Of a stretch of DNA of 64,000 nt, positions 8,179 through 15,985 are shown one piece after another. Under the pieces are notes generated by a model. That model was not told where the DNA came from and searched no databases. It worked only from the letters and a program-made list of their open reading frames with translations. Position 1 is the stretch's first letter. Each line of letters begins with the position of its first letter. Origin of the DNA: Streptomyces sp. F001 (lineage in GTDB: Bacteria > Actinomycetota > Actinomycetes > Streptomycetales > Streptomycetaceae). The DNA lies in contig NZ_QZWF01000021.1 in assembly GCF_004187715.1 (NCBI RefSeq), forward strand, positions 1 through 64,000, read 5' to 3'. A program made the translations under genes and the position numbers.

Positions 8179-8284
8179 TGGGGCAGGGAATCAGGTACGG
8201 GAAGCGCTCGGCGAGGGCCTCCGCCTGCTCGACGCTGACGACGGTGATACTGGACAGCGGTGGGTCTGCGGGGTGATCGGTCAT
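8162..8284 (-). CDS. Possible 40-residue protein
   Basis: ATG at 8284 with GGAGG 8 nt upstream (CTGGAGGCCGCCGT) opens a 40-codon frame: MTDHPADPPLSSITVVSVEQ, then AEALAERFPYLIPCPITGWR, stop at 8162. It is convergent with, and overlaps by 17 nt, the end of the sigma factor gene. I do not recognise it. The good ribosome binding site and protein-like composition argue for a real gene; the short length argues against. It could also be a trimmed fragment of a larger protein. Confidence 0.35.
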   Translation of the reverse strand: MTDHPADPPLSSITVVSVEQAEALAERFPYLIPCPITGWR

Positions 8285-8633
8285 ACGGCGGCCTCCAGGA
8301 GCGGGTGTGCCCTGCCGGTATTACCCGCCCCGGCTCAACGCGCCGCCCCGGCTCATGCGTAGAACCGCGATGCCGGGCACCGGGGTCCCTTCCGAAGGAG
8401 GTGCGACGACGCGTCACAAGAGGGCGGCGACGACGTTCGCAGGGAAGTGCGGCTACGAGGTCGAAGCCAAGAGCAATAATTGTTGACGTCAATAGTTGTT
8501 GCTGTCCTTCGGGTGCGTCAGACTGGGACCAGCACACGCAACCGCCCCGCCGGGGGCCTCGACCAGGGAGCCCGCCATCGCCCGCCAGCAGCACGCCACG
8601 AACACCGCCCCGATCGATGCGAACGAGCCCTGG
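8285..8633. other. Intergenic region upstream of the MarR gene
   Basis: No gene seen apart from a possible N-terminal extension of the MarR gene. It carries the AT-rich operator-like dyad at 8474-8501, which stands out in otherwise GC-rich sequence. Confidence 0.4.
8474..8501. promoter_or_regulatory. Operator-like dyad upstream of the MarR gene
   Basis: A 28-bp imperfect palindrome centred on the perfect 10-bp core TTGACGTCAA (8483-8492), with flanks CAATAATTG and TAGTTGTTG matching at 6 of 9 positions. Its AT-richness and position before the MarR gene suggest the autoregulatory site. TTGAC may double as a -35 element. Confidence 0.55.
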
Positions 8634-9077
8634 ATGCGCGGACTGCACGCGGACACCGGCTATCTGCTGTACCGGCTCGGCCTGCGCTCCGGACAGCTCT
8701 TCAACGGCTTCCTCCAGGAGTCGGGCCTGCGGCTGCGCCACTACGCGCTGCTGCGCTTCCTCGCCACGACCGGGGGCGCGCTCCAGCGTGAGCTGAGCAC
8801 CCGTCTCGGCTACGACCCCAGCGCGATCGTCGGTCTCGTCGACGACCTGGAACGCGCCGATCTCGTGGAGCGCCGCCCCTCCCCGGACGACCGTCGCAGC
8901 CGCATCGTGGTGCTCACCGAGAAGGGCCGGTCATTCCTGCGTGACACCGACGAGGCCGGACAACGTGTGACGAACGATCTCCTCCGGCCGCTGGACCCGG
9001 CCGAGCGGGAGACGCTGCACGACCTGTTGCTGCGCATCGCGGAGCCGGGGCTGTCCCGGGGTTTCACGGAGGGGTGA
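8634..9077 (+). CDS. MarR family transcriptional regulator
   Basis: A winged-helix dimer of the MarR family, 147 residues from the ATG at 8634. The DNA-binding part is LRLRHYALLRFLATTGGALQ, then the recognition helix around YDPSAIVGLVDDLE, and the wing DRRSRIVVLTEKG with its conserved DxRxR. The frame stays open upstream to a TTG at 8496, so a longer N-terminus is possible. The shorter start fits family length (about 140-160). It is followed 9 bp later by an IclR regulator on the same strand, so the two may be co-transcribed. The ligand is unknown. Confidence 0.82.
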   Translation: MRGLHADTGYLLYRLGLRSGQLFNGFLQESGLRLRHYALLRFLATTGGALQRELSTRLGYDPSAIVGLVDDLERADLVERRPSPDDRRSRIVVLTEKGRSFLRDTDEAGQRVTNDLLRPLDPAERETLHDLLLRIAEPGLSRGFTEG

Positions 9078-9086
9078 CGCGGCACG

Positions 9087-9857
9087 ATGACCCCGCGTTC
9101 GGCACCCGACCGGCTTCTGGCGGTGCTCGGCACCTTCGACCACGATCACCCTGCGCTTTCCCTGACGGATATCAGCCGCCGGGCGGGGCTGTCCCTCACC
9201 ACCGCGCACCGGCTGGTCAAAGCGCTGACGGCGTGGGGTGCGCTGGAGCGTGATCCGTCCGGCGTCTACCACATAGGGCTGCGGCTGTGGGAGGTGTCGG
9301 CGCTCGCACCCCGCGGTCTCGCCCTGCGCCAGGTCGCGCTGCCCTTTCTGGAGGACCTGTACGAAGCCACCCATGAGAACGTCGCGTTGGCCGTGCGCGA
9401 CGGCTCGGAGGTCGTCTACATCGAGTGGATCTCCGCCCGTACGGCGATCGGCGTCCGCATCCAGGTGGGCGCCCGCTGGCCGCTGCACGCCACCGGGGTC
9501 GGCCTCGCTCTGCTCGCCCACACCGAACCGGAGTTCCAGGCCGCGTACTGCGCCGAGCCGCTCACCGCGTACACCGGCCACACCATCACCGACCCGGGCC
9601 GGCTGCGCCGGGCGCTCGCCGAAGTGCGCCGTTCCGGCTGCGCCGTGAGCAGCCGTCAGGTTACCGACGACGCCCTGTCCGTGGCCGCGCCCGTGCGGGG
9701 TGGGGGCGCGGCGGTCGTCGCGGCCGTCTCCGTCGTCGTGCCCGTCCGGGACGCGCAGATCCCCGCGCTGGTCCCGGCCGTACGGCTGGCGGCGCGCGGT
9801 ATCTCCCGCGCGCTGGGCTGGCAGCCACGGCCGGAGCCCGAAAGGGCTTCCGTCTGA
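9087..9857 (+). CDS. IclR family transcriptional regulator
   Basis: A 256-residue IclR-type regulator. The N-terminal winged helix (residues 5-70: LAVLGTFDHDHPALSLTDI, SRRAGLSLTTAHRLVKAL, GVYHIGLRLWEVS) is followed by the GAF-like ligand-binding domain (ENVALAVRDGSEVVYIEWI, RWPLHATGVGLALLA, and a C-terminal SVAAPVRGGGAAVVAAVSV). It is the second of two regulators in a row. Its normal targets are neighbouring catabolic genes, but what lies next is a dehydrogenase fragment, so its target may have been lost. A hairpin at its stop codon probably ends transcription. Confidence 0.88.
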   Translation: MTPRSAPDRLLAVLGTFDHDHPALSLTDISRRAGLSLTTAHRLVKALTAWGALERDPSGVYHIGLRLWEVSALAPRGLALRQVALPFLEDLYEATHENVALAVRDGSEVVYIEWISARTAIGVRIQVGARWPLHATGVGLALLAHTEPEFQAAYCAEPLTAYTGHTITDPGRLRRALAEVRRSGCAVSSRQVTDDALSVAAPVRGGGAAVVAAVSVVVPVRDAQIPALVPAVRLAARGISRALGWQPRPEPERASV

Positions 9858-9864
9858 CGGAAGC
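9846..9864 (+). terminator. Hairpin at the IclR gene stop codon
   Basis: GCTTCCGT (9846-9853) pairs perfectly with ACGGAAGC (9857-9864) around a 3-nt loop that contains most of the TGA stop. There is no T-run, which is usual for actinomycete terminators. Confidence 0.5.
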
Positions 9865-10441
9865 GGTTGCCGACACGGGCAGCCTGCACGAGTCCCGCTT
9901 CTGCGGGGCCGAGCGGTGCATGGGGCCGACCGCAACAGCTGAACCTGGCCCGACCAAGACGTTCAGCCCTCGCCGCTGTACCGGGTCCGCGCGCCGGCCA
10001 GTGGATCGCTGCTTGTCGCACCACAGGCCGGCACGCGTTCCAGGTGTCACCCGGCGGCCTGCGCAGTCAGCGGCTCGGGGTAGAACTGCTCGACACGGTC
10101 GCGCTTGGTGTACATGTCCCAGTAGTACTGGGCAAGGTCGTCGGGGTCGACGATGGGGAACCGTGCACCGGCGTCCGCCGTGGCCGCGGATGCCGCCTCG
10201 CCGCGCGGTCACCTTCCGCTCCAACGAGGCACAGGGCAACGTAGCTCACCGTTGAGGCCCTGCGCGCGGACCGCCAGGGCGCGGCCGATCACGGGCACCG
10301 GATCACCGCGGCCATCGCCTGCCACGTGGCCCGCGCCGGCGGCACCGTCGACCAGCTACGGCCTCGCGGCCCATGCTGCCGTACGTGAACCCGCCGAACG
10401 GCATCGCCTGTTGGTCGCGCGCCTGCTCCGGTGGACCGGCA
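9865..10441. other. Gene-poor stretch with a dehydrogenase fragment
   Basis: Apart from the SDR fragment at 10047-10180, open frames on both strands (for example the plus frame near 10254-10390) have no recognisable similarity. I see no promoter or repeat that I can support. Confidence 0.3.
10047..10180 (-). pseudogene. C-terminal fragment of an SDR-type oxidoreductase
   Basis: The minus strand reads FPIVDPDDLAQYYWDMYTKR, then DRVEQFYPEPL and a stop at 10047. This is the typical C-terminal tail of a group of short-chain dehydrogenases found in actinomycetes. The Rossmann fold and catalytic YxxxK part are absent upstream, so this is a remnant of about 43 codons. Confidence 0.55.
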
Positions 10442-12109
10442 TCAGGCGTCGGTGGCCGCGTGGACGCGTTGTCCTTCGACGAAGGTCTGCAGGACGCGGG
10501 TGGCGGCGATCTCTTCGGGCGGGCCCGCGAACGGGTCGCGATCAAGGACGACGAGGTCGGCCGCCTTGCCGACGGTGATGCTGCCGGTGGTGCCGTCGAG
10601 GTGGTTCACGAAGGCGCTGCCCGCCGTGTACGCGGCGATGGCGGTGCCCAGGTCGAGGCGCTGCTCCGGGAGGAAGGCCGGGGTGCCCTCGGGCGCGTGG
10701 GGGGAGATCCGGTTGACGGCGACGTGGATGGCCTGGAGCGGGTCGGGGCTGCTGACCGGCCAGTCGCTGCCGGCGGCCAACGTCGCGCCCGCGCGCAGCA
10801 GATCGCCGAAGGGGTACTGCCGTGCGCCGCGTGCCGCACCGAGGAAGGGCAGGGTCAGCTCGTCCATCTGAGGTTCGTGGGCGGCCCACAGCATCTGCAG
10901 GTTGGCACTCGCGCCCAGGGCGCGGAACCGGGGGATGTCGTACGGGTGGACGACCTGGAGATGCGCCAAGTGGTGCCGTGTGTCGCGCCATCCGTTGGCC
11001 GTACGGGCGGACTCCACGGCGTCCAGCGCCTCGCGCACCGCGCGGTCGCCGAGCGCGTGGAAGTGGATCTGGAAGCCGAGCGCGTCGAGTTCGGTGACGT
11101 ACTTCTTCAGCTCTCCCGGCTCGACGAAACTGATGCCGCTGTTGTCCGAGGAGCAGCCGCAGCCGGTCAGATACGGATCGAGCATCGCGGCGGTGTGGTT
11201 CTCGGCGATGCCGTCCTGCATGATCTTCACGGTGCCGGCGCGGAACCGGCCTTGGTTCAACTCCTCTCGACGCGCGGCGAGTTCGGGGATCTGCTCGGCG
11301 CCGCGCTCGCGGTCCCACCACAGGGCGCCGACGACGCGGGCGGTGAGCAGACCCCGGTCGAGGGCTGCCTGATAGGTGGGCGCCGGGTCGGCCATGTTGG
11401 CGTACGCCCCCACGATGGCGTCCTGCCAGGCGGTGACACCGTACGAGTGCAGCACGGCCTGGGCCCGGAGCAGGGCGGCGAGTTGCTCCTCCGGCGTGGG
11501 ATCCGGCAGCAGCCTTCCCACGAGGTGGACGGCGCCCTCCTGGAGCATGCCGGTCGGGTTGCCGTCGGCGTCGCGCTCGATCCGGCCGTCGGCGGGGTCG
11601 GGCGTACGGGCGTCGATGCCCGCACGCTCCAGCGCCCGGCTGTTGACCCAGGCGCCGTGGTGGTCGCGGTTGGGCAGGAACACCGGGCGGTCCGGGACGA
11701 TCGCGTCGAGGGCGGCGGCGGTGGGGGTGCCGCCGGGGAAGGCCTCCAGGGACCAGCCTCCACCCGTGATCCACTCGACGTCCGGGTGCTGATCGGCGTA
11801 CGTCTTGATCCTGCGCAGGTACTCGGCCGCGTCGACGGTGTCGGCGAGATGGCACAGCCCGAGCTCGATGCCCGCGCCCTGCGGATGTACGTGGGCGTCC
11901 TGAAAGCCTGGGAGCAGCAACTTCCCGGCGAGGTCGACGACTTCGGTGCGCGGCCCGATGAGCTCGCGCACCTCGTCGTGGCCGACGGCGGCGATCCGCC
12001 CGTCGCGCACGGCCACGGCGGTTGCGCGGCTGCGGGCGGGATCGACGGTGTGCACGGGGCCGCCCGTGAGGACGAGATCGGCCGGCCTCGTGACCTGGGG
12101 ATGCGACAT
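10442..12109 (-). CDS. Amidohydrolase of the YtcJ-like family
   Basis: A 555-residue metal-dependent hydrolase of the amidohydrolase superfamily (amidohydrolase_3). Metal-binding features are GFQDAHVHPQGAG near residue 70, an acid/Lys region KIMQDGIAEN near residue 295, HFHALGDRAV near residue 350, and AAGSDWPVSSPDPLQAI near residue 450. The C-terminal TTGSITVGKAADLVVLDRDP is the usual composite beta-sandwich return. YtcJ-like enzymes hydrolyse N-acyl or formamide-type bonds, but the substrate cannot be read from sequence. The gene begins 24 bp after the end of an amino-acid permease gene on the same strand, suggesting an uptake-and-hydrolysis operon. That permease is now truncated. Confidence 0.88.
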   Translation of the reverse strand: MSHPQVTRPADLVLTGGPVHTVDPARSRATAVAVRDGRIAAVGHDEVRELIGPRTEVVDLAGKLLLPGFQDAHVHPQGAGIELGLCHLADTVDAAEYLRRIKTYADQHPDVEWITGGGWSLEAFPGGTPTAAALDAIVPDRPVFLPNRDHHGAWVNSRALERAGIDARTPDPADGRIERDADGNPTGMLQEGAVHLVGRLLPDPTPEEQLAALLRAQAVLHSYGVTAWQDAIVGAYANMADPAPTYQAALDRGLLTARVVGALWWDRERGAEQIPELAARREELNQGRFRAGTVKIMQDGIAENHTAAMLDPYLTGCGCSSDNSGISFVEPGELKKYVTELDALGFQIHFHALGDRAVREALDAVESARTANGWRDTRHHLAHLQVVHPYDIPRFRALGASANLQMLWAAHEPQMDELTLPFLGAARGARQYPFGDLLRAGATLAAGSDWPVSSPDPLQAIHVAVNRISPHAPEGTPAFLPEQRLDLGTAIAAYTAGSAFVNHLDGTTGSITVGKAADLVVLDRDPFAGPPEEIAATRVLQTFVEGQRVHAATDA

Positions 12110-12133
12110 GGGGGTGAACTCCGTTGGGGGTGG

Positions 12134-13138
12134 TCAGACCGTCGTACGGTCCATCGGAAGGGTAAGAAACTCGGCGTCGGTGCCGCGCCCGGTGGTGAAG
12201 TACGGGGAATGCCTCACGTACTTGGCCACGGCGGCCATGCCCAGGCCGACGAGGACGATCACGGCGGGCAGCGAGAACATGAACCAGCCGTTGTCCGGGC
12301 TGAGTTCGAAGTGATCGCTCATGGCCAGGTACGAGTACCCGAGGTAGCCGCCCAGGCCCAGCAGGACCAGGCCGGACGCGGCGGGCACGCCGACGGCGAG
12401 CAGCGCCTCGCGCGCCTCTTCGCGCAGCGCGGAGCGGAAGCGCACGGCGCAGCCGAGCGCGGTGAGGCCGTAGTAGAGGGCGACGATCAGGCCGATGGCG
12501 TTGACGGCGGCCAGGAGCATGTCGCTCAGCTTGGGAATCGCGACGGCGAGCAGGGCGATCACGGCGGCGATGGTCATCACGACGACGGTGCCGGCGGCGG
12601 GCGTGCCGTATCGGGGGTGGATCCGGGTCCACAGCGGTCCCATGGTGCGGTCGCGGCCCATGGCGAGCAGTCCGCGCGCCGTGGGGATCAGCGTGGCCTG
12701 CACGGAGGCGACCGCGGAGAACATCAGCGCGACCAGGGGCAGGGTGGCCCAAGGCTCGGCGGCCAGCTTCTCCCCGAGGTACGGGAGCGCCTGGGGGCCG
12801 TTCTGGACGAGTTCGCCCAGGCTCATCTCCCGCTGGAAGGCGACCGAGGCGAAGAGGAACAGGCCGAGCATGGCGAACAGGGCGACGAGGCCTCCTCGGG
12901 CCGCGTCGCCCGGGCTCTTCGTCTCCTCGGTGACGCTGAAGGCCGCGTCCCAGCCCCAGAAGAAGAACACCGCGAGGACCATGCCCTGGGCGAAGGTGGT
13001 GCCGCTGGAGATCTCGAAGGGGTTGAACCAGGAGAAGGAGAAGGCGTGGTCGCCGGTGACCAGAGCCCAGCCGCAGAAGCCCAGCAACACCGCGTACTCG
13101 AAGACCAGCAGCGCGAGGCCGATCACCGAGCGTGGCGG
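12134..13138 (-). pseudogene. APC-family amino-acid permease, 5' end lost to an IS701-type insertion/deletion
   Basis: About 335 codons of an APC-superfamily permease remain, from PPRSVIGLALLVFEYAVLLG to the TGA at 12134. They include DAAFSVTEETKSPGDAARGG, the conserved EET segment of TM6, and roughly eight remaining membrane helices. Full-length relatives have about 480-520 residues, so the first four or so helices are missing. The upstream DNA switches at about 13135-13140 into a transposase frame read in another phase. The open frame continues to 13204, but those residues are not permease. Transport function is presumably lost. It stands immediately upstream of the amidohydrolase gene. Confidence 0.8.
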
Positions 13139-13889
13139 GACGGTCGATGCGCCAGCAGCCGACGAGGGACTTGATCTGCTGCGATTTCGGCACCGCGACG
13201 ACATATCCGATGCCGGCCTCCTCGAGCATGCGCCGAAAGTGCCAGTCCTGACCGTAGAGAGCGTCCGCGGTCACCCAGGCGATGGGCAGCGGCGAGGCCA
13301 GGGCTCGGGTGACCAGGATCCGGGCCAGCTCGGTCTTGGTGGCGAAGCCACGGCTGTCGGGGACCTTCGCCGCCTGGCACCGCTCGCGGTCGGACGTCCA
13401 GGACTTGGGCAGATAAAGCTCCCGGTCCACCAGTGTCCGGCCCCGACGCGAGGCAGAGGCGGCGAACACTGCGACCTGGCAGTTTTCAGTGCGTCCGGCA
13501 GTGCCTGAGTACTGCCGTTGAACCCCGGCCGAGGTATCGCCCTTCTTCAGGAACCCTGTCTCGTCGATGACGAGGACACCCTCAGGCTCGCCAAGCCGAT
13601 CGGCGACGTATGCCTGCACGTCGTCGCGGACCACGTCCGCGTCCCACCGGGCACGGTTGAGGAGGCTCTGGAACCCATGAGGGGCACTGTGACCTGCGTA
13701 CTCGGCGAGCTGCCAGCTGTTTTTCCGTCCGACGGGCCCGAGCAATGCCCGCACATAGTCCCGCATCCGCCGCCGCAGATCAGCCCGGCCGAACCGGTGG
13801 CCAACCCGCAACAGCACCTCACCCAGCTCTCCCGCCCATGCATCGGGGCGCACATCATCTTGCGCGATCAAACAACAGCGATCGGGCAC
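13139..13889 (-). pseudogene. IS701-type transposase, C-terminally truncated
   Basis: The translation from the GTG at 13889 is an IS701-family DDE transposase N-terminus: RRRMRDYVRALLGPVGRKNS, WQLAEYAGH, the first catalytic Asp in VLVIDETGFLKKG, QRQYSGTAGRTENCQVAVF, and WVTADALYGQD with the second Asp. It stops matching at KSLVGCWRIDR, about residue 250 of roughly 400. There the sequence joins the permease gene, so the third catalytic residue and one IS end are missing. A deletion starting inside the element would explain the join. It is inactive. Confidence 0.78.
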
Positions 13890-14082
13890 CGCCGGTCACG
13901 AACTCCCGCCACATGACGGCCAGTCAGCTCGCTACACTCAGAAACAGGCTCCTGACCAGCAACGATAGCGAACTGCAACTGGAGTATTAATACTGCAACG
14001 GTCTTTGGCGTGACTGGTTGCCAGGCTATTCGCCGGCCTGGGCAGATGGGGATCTTGGTGATGTCAGGGCGTAACGGGGAGG
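13890..14082. other. Upstream flank of the IS701-type remnant
   Basis: AGTATTAATACT (13983-13994) is a perfect 12-bp palindrome. It is bracketed by two direct copies of ACTGCAAC. The tract is AT-rich and may be part of the IS end or of its promoter. No gene was seen. Confidence 0.35.
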
Positions 14083-14517
14083 CTAGCGAGGTGCCGCGAG
14101 GACGTCCCGGAGTACGTCTTCGAGCGTGACGCGGGCCAGCTCGTGTCTCAGGGTCTGCTCGATGCCCTCGTAGATGCGCTGCATGGCCGGCTGGATGCCG
14201 TAACCCACCACGCATCCTTGGTCCGGGGTGGTGCGGTGCATCGCGAACAGCGGGCCGGGTTCCACTGCCTCGTACACGTCGAGCAGGGTCATCGACCCCA
14301 GCTCACGCGCCAGTGACCAGCCCGCGCCCACGCCCCGCCGGGACTCCACGAGCCCGGCCCTGCGCAGTTCGCCGAGCAGCCGCCTGATCACCACGGGGTT
14401 GGTGTTCGCGCTGGTCGCGATCTGCTCGGAGGTGGCGACCTCATGGCCCTGGCGCTGGTAGAGACCGATCCATGCCAGCGCGTGGGCGGCAATGGTCAAT
14501 CTGCTGTTGGCGCTCAT
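14083..14517 (-). CDS. Rrf2 family transcriptional regulator
   Basis: A 144-residue Rrf2-type winged-helix regulator: SRLTIAAHALAWIGLYQRQG, the recognition region TSEQIATSANTNPVVIRRLL, and the wing GLVESRRGVGAGWSLAREL. The cysteine triad used by IscR/NsrR to hold an Fe-S cluster is absent (only one Cys, in DQGCVVGYGI). It is therefore more like the thiol- or ligand-sensing YwnA/HypR type. The ATG at 14517 starts the family-conserved part. It is divergent from an SDR gene, and the 128-bp gap between them is packed with inverted repeats, so it very likely controls itself and that gene. Confidence 0.88.
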   Translation of the reverse strand: MSANSRLTIAAHALAWIGLYQRQGHEVATSEQIATSANTNPVVIRRLLGELRRAGLVESRRGVGAGWSLARELGSMTLLDVYEAVEPGPLFAMHRTTPDQGCVVGYGIQPAMQRIYEGIEQTLRHELARVTLEDVLRDVLAAPR

Positions 14518-14532
14518 GAACCCCTCCTCTCG

Positions 14533-14612
14533 GTCGCAACGCTCTATGTTACGACAGCGCAGTCGTAACAACGAAGGTTGCAACAAGCTGTCGTAACAAT
14601 TAGCGTTGCGAC
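14533..14612. promoter_or_regulatory. Nested inverted repeats between the Rrf2 and SDR genes
   Basis: Two perfect 11-bp inverted repeats share one centre at 14572.5. The outer pair is GTCGCAACGCT (14533-14543) with AGCGTTGCGAC (14602-14612). The inner pair is GTTACGACAGC (14548-14558) with GCTGTCGTAAC (14587-14597). Inside lie a perfect 9-bp dyad TGTTACGAC/GTCGTAACA with a 6-nt spacer (14547-14570) and the palindrome GTTGCAAC (14577-14584). The recurring half-site GTCGTAACA fits binding of Rrf2 dimers to the divergent promoters. Confidence 0.7.
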
Positions 14613-14645
14613 TATCGGGAAGGGTCAATCAGCGAGGTGAGAAGA

Positions 14646-15401
14646 ATGAGCAAGCCACTCACGGGCAAGGTCGCCCTGGTCACCGGGGGGTCGCGCGGAC
14701 TGGGAGCCGCGACCGTACGACTGCTGGCCGAGCAGGGCGCCGACGTCGCCTTCACCTATGTCAGCTCCGAGAAGCAGGCGCAGGCTGTCGTCGACGAGGT
14801 GCGCGGCAAGGGAGCGAAGGCCGTCGCCTTCAAGTCCGACCAGGCGGACATGAGTCGGGCGCCGGCGCTGATCGACGACGTGGTCGCGCACTTCGGCGGC
14901 CTGGACATCCTCGTCAATAACGCGGCGATCTCGGTGGAGCAGGGCCGCACGGTGGACGACCCGGACGCCGACACCGCCGCACTGGACCGGATGCACGCCA
15001 CCAACTACCTCGGCGTGATCGCCGTCATCCGGGCCGCCTCCCGAGTGCTGCGCGCGGGCGGCCGCATCATCACAGTGAGTTCCGGACTGGGCTCCCGGGT
15101 CGGTGCCCCGGGCCTTGCCGACTACTCGGCGACCAAGTCAGGGATCGAGAGGTACACCATGGGGGTCGCACGGGACCTCGGGCCCCGGGACATCACGGCC
15201 AACGTCGTGGAGGCCGGACTGATGGAGGGCGGCATGGAAGGGCCGGGCCCCGAGACCCTCAAGGCCCTGGTCAGTTCGCTGTCCCTGCAACGCGTGGGTC
15301 ACCCCGAAGAAATCGCCGCGGCGATCGCCTTTCTGGCGAGCCCCGCCGCGTCGTACGTCACGGGCGCGGTGCTGGACGCCCACGGTGGCTACAACGCCTG
15401 A
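14646..15401 (+). CDS. SDR family NAD(P)-dependent oxidoreductase
   Basis: A 251-residue classical short-chain dehydrogenase. The cofactor motif is TGGSRGLG near residue 14, NNAA near residue 92, the catalytic Ser in ITVSSGLGS and YSATKSG (Tyr and Lys) near residue 162, and the C-terminal SPAASYVTGAVLDAHGGYN. It resembles FabG-like 3-oxoacyl reductases and stress-linked SDRs, and the substrate is unknown. The ATG at 14646 is preceded by GAGG, so I prefer it to a GTG three codons upstream. It is divergent from the Rrf2 regulator, which probably represses it. A strong hairpin follows the stop. Confidence 0.88.
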   Translation: MSKPLTGKVALVTGGSRGLGAATVRLLAEQGADVAFTYVSSEKQAQAVVDEVRGKGAKAVAFKSDQADMSRAPALIDDVVAHFGGLDILVNNAAISVEQGRTVDDPDADTAALDRMHATNYLGVIAVIRAASRVLRAGGRIITVSSGLGSRVGAPGLADYSATKSGIERYTMGVARDLGPRDITANVVEAGLMEGGMEGPGPETLKALVSSLSLQRVGHPEEIAAAIAFLASPAASYVTGAVLDAHGGYNA

Positions 15402-15415
15402 ACCGGAACCCTGCC

Positions 15416-15451
15416 GCGCGCCCCGAAGGACATCGCGCCTTCGGGGCGCGC
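15416..15451 (+). terminator. Terminator of the SDR gene
   Basis: A perfect 14-bp stem, GCGCGCCCCGAAGG (15416-15429) with CCTTCGGGGCGCGC (15438-15451), encloses an 8-nt loop, 15 bp after the stop codon. Confidence 0.75.
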
Positions 15452-15467
15452 ACCGCCGACGACCCGC

Positions 15468-15971
15468 GCGTGCGTGGACGGCTCCCACGCGCGCGAAAGA
15501 GGGGGAGCCGCGACCGGCCCGTCGCCGGTCGACCGGCGGAAGACGGGCAGCAAGCACCAGCTGATCTGCGACGGCAAGGGCACCACGCTGCACGTCATCA
15601 CGACTGCCGCCAGCGTCAACGACATCACCCAATCCCTCGACCTCGTCGACGGCATCCCGCCCGTCGCCGGACGACCCGGCCGGCCCTGGCGGCGGCCGGA
15701 GTGCCTCCTGGGCGACAAGGCGTACGACTCGAAGGCTGTGCTGGGTGAGCTGCGACGCCGCTGCATCCAGGCGGTGATCTCCCGCAAGGGCGCCCCGAGC
15801 ATCAGGGGCCTGGGCAAGCTCCGCTACGTCGTCGAGCAGACCTTCACCCTGCTCCACCAGTTCAAACGCCTCGCGGTCCGCTTGGAACGACGTATCGAAC
15901 TCCAGGACGCCTTCGTCTCGTTGGCTTGCAGCCTCATCTGCTGGACACGCCTCAAGAAGACCCGATCTTGA
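15468..15971 (+). pseudogene. IS5-type transposase, 5'-truncated
   Basis: The C-terminal two-thirds of an IS5-family DDE transposase: VDGSH, GPSPVDRRKTGSKHQLICDG, LLGDKAYDSKAVLGELRRR and RYVVEQTFTLLHQFKRLAVR. The last is the region of the catalytic Glu. The N-terminal DNA-binding part is missing and the sequence starts abruptly just after the SDR terminator. No terminal repeats can be recognised. It is probably dead. Confidence 0.75.
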
Positions 15972-15985
15972 TCGCGTTACGAGCT

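Noticed and set aside
9865..10441. Possible plasmid- or phage-type gene on the plus strand near 10254-10390.
   Set aside because: The frame is short, interrupted, and no motif could be named.
10373..13174. 933-codon plus-strand open frame.
   Set aside because: Shadow of the amidohydrolase and permease genes. It has no protein similarity.
10542..13889. A continuous 1115-codon minus-strand frame apparently fusing a transposase to other sequence.
   Set aside because: Only the first 250 codons are transposase. The rest is the permease and amidohydrolase DNA read in the wrong phase and is rich in Arg/Pro/His, as expected for antisense or shifted frames in GC-rich DNA.
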